From assembly GCA_947359465.1 (NCBI GenBank), contig OX375881.1, positions 114,944,738-115,008,737 on the forward strand: a stretch of 64,000 nt of DNA, read 5' to 3'. Positions 54,885-64,000 of the stretch are shown here, piece after piece (the first letter of the stretch is position 1; each line of letters begins with the position of its first letter). The DNA comes from Metellina segmentata (lineage: Eukaryota > Arthropoda > Arachnida > Araneae > Tetragnathidae). The notes beneath the pieces were generated by a model, which was not told the origin of the DNA, ran no database searches, and worked only from the letters and a program-made list of their open reading frames with translations. The translations under genes were made by a program, and so were the position numbers.

Positions 54885-57276
54885 AGGGCTTATAACATGT
54901 TTCAAGGTGTAAAAAAGTGACTAATTGAACAAACAAAAAAGAGAGAAAAGTGACTAATCGAACATAAAGTGACAAATAACAATAATGCCAAATATATTCT
55001 AGTATAAAGATAGAAAAAGATACTCCCCCAGTCACCCTTATCTTTTTATTTTCCTTCTTTGGAAGGATATTTATTTTCGTCATTTAAAAAGCATATTTTT
55101 TTAAACGAAATTAACAAAAAATAAAAGAATTTGTAATCATGATTTTTAAATACGTTCATTTTTGACATAGCTTGAAGAATTTCTTCCATTTCTTTGAAAG
55201 AGTGTCCGATTTTGATTTTTTTTTTGTAGAAAAGGTCAGAAATTACTTGGCTTTTTCTTCTCAAGAGAAGAAAGTGCATTTTTTAGTCTGTCTTTGCTGA
55301 CCAGCATCATCTGAGACCTATGCAGCCCCTTCAATCATTGCCTGAGCAAATACTGCTTCCTTAAAATCTTTATTTTTTATCGCCTTCTTGAGCCTATCAT
55401 TGGCTTCCTTTGACAATTTTGAAGCACTTTCCAACGCTTCATCCTCTTCCTTACGCATAATTTTAAGTTTTCGTTCTTCTTCGACCTTTCTTTTCTTTGC
55501 CAGCTGCTTTAAAAAAATTTTCTCTGCTTCCAGTCTTTCTTTTTCTTTTCTGTCCTTCTCTAATTTTTCTTGTGCTGTCCGTTTTACATCTTCTAAATAA
55601 GCATAGTAGGCTTTATATGCAACCCTTCCATACCCATTAGCTTTGATGTGATCAGCAATAAATAATGTTGAATAATGAAAATTTGCCAAGCTACTTTTGA
55701 CCGCCATCAATGAGTGTGCGTTCTGACATTGATGCTCTGTCTCCTGTCAAAGCTCTTCCTGAGGCTGAGAAGCCATGTTCAATGTCAGCACTACCATGAG
55801 AAAGTGACAGAGCAGACTTCACTAGCTATGACACAATTGGGTATTTAGGATCCACACCACTAATGTCTCGCAGTCTGAAGAACTGGTCACAGTAAACATC
55901 AATAGGATTCATTCTTTGTAGTAATTTCCACTCATCCAGTAGTATGTGTGTTGGGACTTCCCATGGCATTGCTCTTACAACTTCTAATACTTGCCATACA
56001 CTCTCACCACTGAGCCTCTCAAGAGGACCAAGACAGGATAAAATATTAAGGAGAGATGAACTGAAGGACCTCTTCAAAAGATATTTAACACTAGACATGT
56101 TATGCTTCTGAGACCTTAGAAAAAGAAACTCCTTTCCTTCTCTTTCACATTCTGAAGTGCTTTAGAAATTTTATCTCTAATCTCAATATCAGCCAGAAGC
56201 AAGTTTTTGAGAGAACATACATCTTCCATTTCATCCATCTTCAAATCTCAAATAAATTTCTTTGTAGATCCTACCTAAAATTGTTTTTATCAACAATTCA
56301 AGTTGAGAATGAAGGTTATGCTTTAGGGGTACCTTTTTCAGAAGAAATTCGGTCACACAATTATATATACTTGCACTTGATACGACAAATATCACCTCCG
56401 GCTTCAGTTTCTTTTCAAAGTAAATAAACAATTTTCGTGTAGCCTGGTCTTTGTATTATGTTTGGCTTCTTTATTGGAATGTAGTGAAGGAAATACTTTC
56501 GCACTGCAATCCACTGTTCAAGCAACCTTTCAGCAGATGGCTTCAGGCTTAGCCACCTGCTTGAACAATGCTTGATGAAATAGTGAGTGGAAAGTTTCAA
56601 GTCTCCTTGAATTTGTATGTTGACCCCAACACTTAGACCACTGATTAAAAAATCTGTGAACAGAAATAACTATTTCAAACACATCTTCCCGAAGTATCAA
56701 AGCCAACTCTCTTTCTATATCGAATTTGTTAGCACCAGGCTATGCGACCAAGTGTGTTGTGGGGGAATTCGATGGAACAGCGTTCCACTGACTTTATGGA
56801 AATTATGAAGGAAGGAAACTATATTCTGCTGCTCCATATTTAGAGGGTTGCTATTGGTTATTTGATGGCAAGATTATCTTATTTGGTGATACCTGAGGCT
56901 CCAATTCTTTTTGCGAACCGAAAACAATATTATTGCAGTCAGCGCCAGTCATAACATCACATTACGATCACCTCAAAATATTAATAAAAGGTTTGATTCT
57001 GGTGGAAACACAGGTGTCATTCAGAAGAGAGAGGGGAATTCACATCCACCTTCTGAATGACGCTCAAATGGCGTACCTGCCATGGAGGAAACTAGCCTGG
57101 ACAAATTCCAATGCAAGACAAAATTACACAATATGTACTAGGTTGACATTTGACTTTTTTAGAGGAAAAAATTAATTTTTTTAGTTTTGCACTAAAAATT
57201 GGTTTCTCCAAGTAGAATTTAAGAATCCACCTGAAAAAGTGACAAAATGTCAAAAAAGTGACGTGTTATAAGCCCT
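54885..57276 (-). mobile_element. hAT element, 2.4 kb, with 8-bp TSD
   Basis: TIR AGGGCTTATAACA at both ends (inverted), perfect TSD ATGAGAAC at 54877-54884 and 57277-57284. The motif AAAAGTGAC is repeated just inside both ends (three times at the left, twice at the right), like hAT subterminal sites. It contains a degraded minus-strand transposase. Confidence 0.92.
55318..56640 (-). pseudogene. Degraded hAT-like transposase
   Basis: In order on the minus strand: KLSTHYFIKHCSSRWLSLKP and AERLLEQWIAVRKYFLHYIP (56415-56600), VSSASIYNCVTEFLLKKVPL with LELLIKTILGRI (56231-56431), WKLLQRMNPIDVYCDQFFRL (55826-56098), then across a stop LVKSALSLSHGSADIEHGFS and SASGRALTGDRASMSE, the hAT C-terminal motif. 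The last open frame (55318-55710, 130 codons) continues into a Lys/Glu-rich coiled-coil tail (KEKERLEAEKIFLKQLAKKR). Separate frames and stops make it non-functional. The tail is the best preserved part. Confidence 0.8.
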
Positions 57277-57518
57277 ATGAGAACTGCTCCAGACACAAAG
57301 TCTGCTCGTCACCACTGAGGACATTTAATGCCACGACAGATTTAACATGTACCAGCTCCTTTTGTCTTAACAGGTACTAGCTCAAGTCTGGTTGGATTCT
57401 CACTCGTAACCCTCTGGTTGCTGATGCGTAATTTGTAAATAATTTTGTGACTGTGCTGAAATACATTTGTAAATATTTTCACTTCTTGCTGAGATCTATG
57501 CCAGTATATAAACTACCT

Positions 57519-60500
57519 CTTTCTGCCACCAATACAAATTTGCGTCATCCCAAGAGTCACCCCTACTCAAAATAAACCAGCTGTTTCTATAGCAACCATC
57601 ATAAACCAGATTTGGTGTCAGGAGTAGTTCTGGCAGTAGATACAATAGAACATCGAATCCAATTGCTGTTCGAAAATAACAAAAATAGGTTTCAACTCAG
57701 TATTTTTTTATCATATATTTTCAATCAAAAGCATAAATATACAGATTCAAGAAAATTGCAACGGCAAGAAAATATCAACACTGAAATGCACAGTTTGGAG
57801 TAAACTCTTTGTACAGCTAGAATCAACACTCTCCAAATACTTAATAAATAAGGGTCCAGACAGAAATATAAGAGGACACATAAACAAATCTCTTAAGCAG
57901 CTTAAAAGCACAATAGAGAAAAATTTCCCATGAATTCTCTTGCATATGGCACAGAATCTGTTAGGTTAACAAAACCTCTATCTGGATAAGTTTATAGCTT
58001 TTCTTTCAATTAAAAAAAATACCATTCAAATATTCATTTAAATTAAAAGTATTAGGAGCACAATAGGTAAACAAATCTAAAGCAAATTTCACAGCAACCA
58101 CAAAAATACTAGATTAAGGAAAGCAATTGAAACTCAAAATTGAGTACCTAAAATCTTGCGGATAAAGAAAAGGAAGTGAAATCTCAAGAACACAACTAAC
58201 ATCCATGGCAGTTTGGCGAGAATTATAGAACATGGTAACCTGTGGTAGGCCTACCTAAGTAGATTTTGGGCAACAAAATTTTAGTTGCTAATTTGGCTTG
58301 GGGCTGGTAGTGTTCTCGAGTTTTAACGAAAAGGTATATCCTTTTTAAAGACATTTTAGTCAATGAATTACGTTTTATAAAACTGCTTTCAAACTATATA
58401 TATAACTTGGAGCAATTATTGTACTTGAAAGGTATTCACATTCCACAAAAGACATCATTCATACTAATATTTTTAGCAAATATAAAATAATTTCTATTTA
58501 CTCTAGTAACTGTAATTTCATATTTATTTCAAGTTTTGAAACTAATTATTATTGCCTCAAAATTAACTCGCGTTTACAACAGTTTTGGAGAAATATCAAA
58601 CCCTCCAGTACAAATTCCACAACTTTAAGCATCACTTGTTTTATTACCATAGTAATAAAATTTTGCAAGCATACAAGATGAATATTGTTATTATCATTAC
58701 TGACTAGGATTATAAAATGATTCAACACAATTCAGATATACTTTATAAGTAAAATTTATAAAGTTGCATACAAAAAGAATAATCACTTATAAAAGAAATT
58801 ATCAAATCAGTCATTCAAATTGTCTTAGTTAGAAATTTTTTCACTCAGAAAATTGTTTTGCATATTTAATTTTAAAATTTTCAATGTTGAAACATTAAAA
58901 GCATCTGGACCCTATTACACATCCTTGGCAGTGACGTTGGCCACATACTTCCTGAATCGCGCCACATCAAATCAGAACAATGAATTAAAAGAAGGAACAA
59001 ATACAGTGGCTGTAAAGTAAGTTTCCATACTCAGAAACACTGCAGCTTTATCTAAACATCGTAATTGAAGCAAAATTGGACTGTATACAGATTAAGGCAC
59101 ATGGACTGTCAAAACCGTATTTCGATTAGCGACTGAAAATAATTTTTCCAAGTTGCGGAAACACTTTTCAAGTATCAAAACAAACCTTTCCATGCTCTTT
59201 TGCAACAAATTAAATTTATCTTTAAATTCAAAATAGTGATTATTTTATGTAAAAGCTACAAAAAAGGCTGATAACGATAGTAAAAATCTTGACCAATCTA
59301 GAGGTTTGATTGTTTATAAATGTCTTTAAAAGCTTCAAAAGAAGTCTGAATTGCATTTGGTTTACAGTAAGGGATTATTGAAGACATAAATATATCTTAT
59401 TTTGGTGGATCTAAGTATAGAAACTACCCGAGAATGGTTATGCTTGCCGAATGCCTTTAATAAACATCAAGCAAACATTCCAATCTGTCTTCTTGAAATT
59501 CATCTAGTATCTTTCAAACTTTTCTATTTCCTCATGAATTGTAAACAAACTGTTCAATAATATAAGTTACTAAATTAGTTTAAGATTATTACAAAAGTAT
59601 CCAATGCATTTAAACTTGTAAAGCAAACTAACGGTTTGAAGTGTGACGCACTGAATATTGTTATGTTGAAATAAACAAAATTTTATGAATTAATCTTCCC
59701 TCCATGTCTTAATAGTCCAATTTCGATCATTCTAGTTCTTGGATAAAGCTACCTGCTCCAAGTGTGGATGCCCAATTCACACCCAAAGCTTCACTTTCAC
59801 AACACATTTGAAATGCAGTTTATTTACAACATGAGTAGAGAATATCGATATTTTGATGGATATGAAACGATATATATTGCAGATATCACATTCAGAGATT
59901 TTAAAATAATATATAAATATACAATTTGGAATGCCATGGTGGCAGAGAATAGATTCAAATGGCGACTACATCACATTGCAGAGTTTCGAGTGGAGTCGTA
60001 AAACTTTCGAGACGAGGACTACGTTCGATAAAATGTCAATTCAATTGCGTACATGTGCAAGTATTGTGGCTATGCTGCTAAACCTGAACACTGACTACAG
60101 AAATACGAGAACTTGAGTGAGCAAAACACAACTAATGGGTAGAGTATTCATTGAGGGGACAAAAACGTTTCCTTCCAATTTTCGATTTTCCTACAATACG
60201 ACAAGTATTTCGTTATGATGAACTAATAAATGCTTAAAAATGCACTTCAAAAATAGAACCTCAGAGCATTCTTTGCAATATCAATATTCACTGTTAAATG
60301 CTTCACACTTTGTCTTGCAGCATATCTGTATTTGAGACAGTTTTGCAGCTACAAAACTCAGTGGTACTGCCAAATAACTTTCTCTCATCCGAGAATAAAT
60401 TCCAAGACACAATTAACTCATAAATACTTGAAATGCACTTCAAAAATAGAGCCCAATAACATTTGTTTTTACAAAAGTAGTATCCACTTTTAAATGCCTC

Positions 60501-62368
60501 ACGCCTTTTCTTGCTGTCTATATAATCGAGTTCAATTTGCAATCACGAAACTGGGTGGTACAGCAAAATAATCATTAAAATACAGTGCACAAGTGCTTAT
60601 AAGTAAACTTCAAAAATAGAACAAAAGCATTCTTCACAATAGTAACATTCACTGTTAAAAGCTTCACGCTTTCTCCAGTCTATCTGCATTCAAGTTCATT
60701 TAGCAATCACAAAACTGATGGTACAGCCAAATTATCTCTCTTCATCACTTTGCACTAATTATGTGAATAATTTGTTATGTAAAATATAGCAAACTGAACA
60801 AGAACTTCTCAAACAAATCTGACCTACCTCATTCCTGCTGCATCAAGCTAAATAAACCTTACGGAAACACCACAATTAAATTAAGAATTTTTTGGTATAT
60901 TATATCACATTACATTTAGTAAAACTGCACACCTAATAATAATTTTGAAAAAGAAAAATTCAACACACAAGTTTCTGATGTGAATTGCCAGATTGAAACC
61001 ATCTAATATGGAAGTAAAAAAAATTATTTAACAAATTTAATACTATACAAAAAATAATAGATAAGAGCACTAAGATAAAATAGGAAATAAAATTTTAGCA
61101 TTTTTTGCAGGTTAAAATCAGTATTTAAGGCACTTAAATTACTAAACCGAATAAATAAACTGATTAAATTAAAGATAAAATTTGTAGTTTTGTACACTAG
61201 TCAGGCATAGTATCAAAACTGTGGTTCACCCCAATCTTCATTACATGTGCACTTTTCTTTCACCCCCCAATCATGTATATTACACTTTCTAGAATTTCTT
61301 AAAAATTGGGATTTCTATGAGAAAACTTTCATTTTCAAAAATTATGTACATACAACCATCAAGTTTCCTACTTACTTTACATATAACACTCATTAAGAAT
61401 AAAAATGTTATGGAATATTGAATGCACTCTTAAAAATAGATCCAACACACAAATTTAATCAATGCTAAGATGATTTTTAAGGTATTAAATTACCTGCCAT
61501 TTTATTTATTAAGACATATGAAATGTAGTCATTGCTCCTTGCTTTTCAACCAGACCAAATATCTTGTATACTAATATAAAACAGAATATTTTAAAAAACA
61601 ATACTGTTGTTTCATATATTAACTTAAATACAGCAAACGATAGATTGGATATTAATACGAGTGGAATTTATTTAGATATTATAGCGTTAATTTGAGATCA
61701 AATCTAACTAACATAAATGCGGATAGTCAAATAAGCTGATATGTTTGATGACATTAATACTTAAATTTGTCTGATCAATAGTAGAGCTTGAAGTTAAACT
61801 GTAAAAATTAGTTAAACTCTTGCATGAGATCCTGACGATAACTAAAAGATCAGAAAACTTTTAACTGTAGTAACCGAATCTTTTTGTGAACGCATCCGAG
61901 AAAAATAAATAGAAAGGTAGACATTGCTTGGGAAAGCGAATAAAAATCCCCAAAATCTAAAACTAACCAACATGACTGAAAAATTCTGAGAAAACGTGTC
62001 AAAATTTGACTAACGTAAAAACAGACGAAAACTATTCACAAAAGGGGTTATTGATTTTTTAAAAAAACAGGCAGGTAACGGCCCAAGCGACACTGAAAAT
62101 CACTGTCAAAGGAAAGAAACTAAAATGAAACACAATAGGAAAAAGCATACATGGTCATTATTGCTACAGTTCTAAAAAACCGACGATAAATTAAAACTTT
62201 TAGAGGATCACTTTGAAAGTCTCGAACACTGAACATAAAAAAAGTGGTTCTTGCAAGCAGTCTCTCCACTTCGGTCGCCCGTGGCAGCGCTTCGAAATGA
62301 AAGCCCCGGAAAACACGTCGGCTCTAAAATACGTCTCAATTGATACAAAAGTCTTGTAGTGGGATAGC
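57519..62368 (-). other. Repeat-poor AT-rich region, possible long 3' UTR
   Basis: Almost 5 kb without any SINE or DNA transposon, unlike the rest of the window. It lies directly downstream of the minus-strand terminal exon at 62369-62494. This fits a long 3' UTR or a constrained flank. No coding frame with a recognised domain is present, and no polyadenylation site could be chosen with confidence. Confidence 0.4.
60222..60760. repeat. Three diverged direct repeats of ~180 bp
   Basis: Units at about 60222-60410, 60411-60590 and 60591-60760 share ACTTCAAAAATAGA, ATTCACTGTTAAA.GCTTCAC, AGCA.TCACAAAACT and GGTACAGCCAAAT. They lie within the possible 3' UTR. Confidence 0.8.
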
Positions 62369-62494
62369 TCAATCCGTGGACGACTTGGGACGACTCCTCT
62401 GCCGCCGCCGCGCTAACTTTGAAGCCTCCACGGGTTGCAGTGTGGGCGAGCTTGGAATAGTGTTAATGGCACGGAATGTAGCTGCAACGGCACC
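62369..62494 (-). CDS. Candidate last coding exon of an unidentified host gene
   Basis: On the minus strand a pyrimidine-rich stretch ending TTTCCTGCCAG precedes 62494, a good splice acceptor. From 62494 a phase-0 frame runs 41 codons to TGA at 62369-62371. It begins GAVAATFRAINTIPSSPTLQ and ends in a basic tail with ARRRQRSRPKSSTD. Local G+C is far above the surroundings, and the frame ends inside the GC-rich segment. A Ser/Pro-rich stretch followed by an Arg/Lys-rich C-terminus suggests a disordered regulatory tail. I do not recognise the gene. Earlier exons would lie beyond 64000. Frame, acceptor and composition are seen; gene status is inferred. Confidence 0.45.
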   Translation of the reverse strand, partial: GAVAATFRAINTIPSSPTLQPVEASKLARRRQRSRPKSSTD

Positions 62495-62689
62495 CTGGCA
62501 GGAAACATGCAGTAGTTAGTTTCATCGTTCAATAACAATAAATAGCCCAAGACAAAAAATGCTAGAAAAAGCAAAGCAATTTGATACCTGAAAACTTAAA
62601 ATACAACCTACACGTCTCCAGATCTACATTTACCACGTTTCCTTTTTCATTATGCTTTAATAAATTATCCAGTAATAAAATGTCGCTAA

Positions 62690-63600
62690 TCTTACTTGGC
62701 AATACACCAAGTCTTTTAGCTTGGTGAGGCTCTCAAGAACTAACTTAGGATGATGCATTAAACCGCCCTGGGGGACAGCCGAGACATCAAGTGTCATGCA
62801 AAGCCTGAGCTGATTCAGCGTTAAAATGCATACATTAACCTTTTGACTACGGCTAGGTATCATTGGCTTGAATTTGAGTTTCGCAAACAATGATAGATGG
62901 GATCGAACAAAGGACCGATGCTCTCGAGGGCCAGTCACTGACAGCTCGCAAATTGCGACCAATGTCAGCGGTCAATTAAAAGGGGAACAAAGAGAGGAAA
63001 AAACTGTTGAACTGGCCAGTCTAAAGGTTAATATATATTTGGCACATATAAAATTATGCCAAGTATTATTAGTTTGAGAGACTTGAGACCTTAAAGAACT
63101 TAGAATGGTGCCTGAGACAGATCATTTTCCATGCAAAGCCTGAGCTGAATCGGCATTAAAATGTTCATAAATATAAATGGTTCAAATCAAAGCATTATGC
63201 CCTCTTATTAAATTGTGAGATTTGAGGTCCTCAAGAACTAGATTAGGATAACACATGGGCAGGCCTGAAAGACAGCAGAGACAGGAGATCATGTGCAGTG
63301 CAAAGCCTGTGAGCTGAATCAGTATTAAAATGCATAAAAAAATATCTATATATGACACAAATAAAAGGGTTATGCCAAGTATTAGCTCATGACAAGACCC
63401 TCAAGAACTAGCTCAGAATGGTGCATAAGCCAGCCTGAAAGACAGACGAGACAGGAGATTGTGTACAGTGCAAAGCCCGAGCTGAATCAATATTAAAATG
63501 CATACATTGATAACTATGATACAGATAAAAGGATTATGCCAAGTCTTACTAGCTTGTGAGACTCTAGGCCCTGAAGAACTAGCTTAGAATGGTGCTTAGT
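62690..63600. repeat. Tandem repeat of ~170 bp, four clear copies
   Basis: The words AAAGCCTGAGCTGAATC, TATTAAAATGCATA and CTCAAGAACTAGCT.AGAATGG recur. GAGCTGA occurs near 62806, 63140, 63310 and 63480, so the last three are 170 bp apart and the first gap is about two units (one unit replaced or diverged at 62870-63050). If the exon call is right this array lies in the preceding intron. Confidence 0.85.
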
Positions 63601-64000
63601 AGGACTGTCACCTACGATGGTGCAGTAAGTGCTGGTCTGAGGGACAGGTGCCTATTTAAAACGAAGGGTGGCAATACAATGTATTTTGTGAAGTGCTGCT
63701 AGGGTTACTTTTTTTGTTGTGTCTGCACTGGAACACTTTTGAGGGGATCACCAGCTCAAGGATCCCTTGGATCTCTCCTTATTAGAAGAAAAGTGAAGAC
63801 CAAGGCTCGTTGGCTGGCAAAGACGTTAGTTTATTATTCATCAGGATGGTCGATGCAAATAGACTTGCCTCGTATGTCAACCACCTAAGAAAACAATGGT
63901 TGATGAGCTGACATGACTTGTAAAGTGGGGCTGAGAAGTCTATGGGCAACCGTTGCATGGGATTTGATGACCAGAACCTTATGTCATCCACCTGAGAGTA
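63601..64000. other. Unrecognised end of window
   Basis: Balanced composition. A 69-codon minus-strand frame (63782-63991) has no recognised domain. Confidence 0.35.

Larger units (their letters stand above)
53575..57518. repeat. Tandemly duplicated SINE-derived block, both copies interrupted
   Basis: Copy 1 (53575-53976 plus 54486-54500) and copy 2 (54501-54884 plus 57285-57518) share TTTTTGAGC.GGCACCC, CCATGTGAGGACATTC, GACACAAAGTCTGC, GATTTAACATGTACCAG, CTGGTTGGATTC.CACTCG and GAGATCTATGCCAGTATA. Copy 1 was hit by a Tc1 derivative and copy 2 by a hAT element. The shared parts resemble SINE-B with a decayed head. Confidence 0.8.

Noticed and set aside
62369..62494. Naming a specific gene for the terminal exon
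   Set aside because: The 41-residue tail is disordered and basic, and several families could end like this. No name can be supported without a search.

Overview
The window looks like gene-poor, AT-rich nuclear DNA from an arthropod, most likely a spider (Araneae). This is an inference. It rests on Tc1/mariner, hAT, pogo-like, Helitron-like and non-LTR remnants of arthropod type, on very abundant tRNA-derived SINEs of a kind I associate with orb-weaver genomes, and on the absence of any operon-like gene packing. I see no intact conventional host gene. The one credible host coding piece is a 126-bp terminal exon on the minus strand at 62369-62494. It has a splice acceptor, an open frame and a stop codon, and it is followed by several kb of repeat-poor, AT-rich sequence that could be its 3' UTR.

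Layout. 0.35-1.47 kb: 57-bp minisatellite. 1.8-10 kb: many SINE copies, several with clean target-site duplications (TSDs). 10.3-13.0 kb: two tandem arrays, the second a 43-bp satellite. 13.8-16.3 kb: nested SINEs of three families. 16.8-18.5 kb: a 45-bp satellite that is the inverted relative of the 43-bp array. 20.5-21.7 kb: hAT-type non-autonomous element containing a SINE. 21.9-22.8 and 34.1-34.9 kb: two internally deleted copies of one Tc1 family. 24.6-27.2 kb: a large inverted duplication around a Helitron-like element. 28.8-30.4 kb: hAT remnant with a tandem duplication. 32.2-33.6 kb: near full-length dead Tc1. 36.1-37.3 kb: GTF2IRD2-like hAT pseudogene. 37.5-38.3 kb: TTAA-flanked inverted-repeat element. 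38.5-43.9 kb: SINE cluster with a Tc1 fragment. 44.1-51.1 kb: two long-TIR DUF4817-type mariner relatives, each split by later insertions (pogo-like plus LINE in the first; hAT plus PIF/Harbinger-like in the second). 51.7-52.3 kb: SINEs. 53.6-57.5 kb: a tandemly duplicated SINE-derived block, one copy hit by a Tc1 deletion derivative and the other by a 2.4-kb hAT. 57.5-62.4 kb: repeat-poor probable 3' UTR. 62.7-63.6 kb: ~170-bp tandem repeat, probably intronic.

The story is one of layered transposition. TSDs, empty-site comparisons and reading frames that resume across insertions give a relative order of events at many loci. The dominant SINEs (called A, B and C here) have different tRNA-like heads but share the sequence that follows, which suggests head swapping on a common body. 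All transposase reading frames seen are broken, deleted or lack a catalytic residue. Family names come from motif recognition by eye; no database search was possible.
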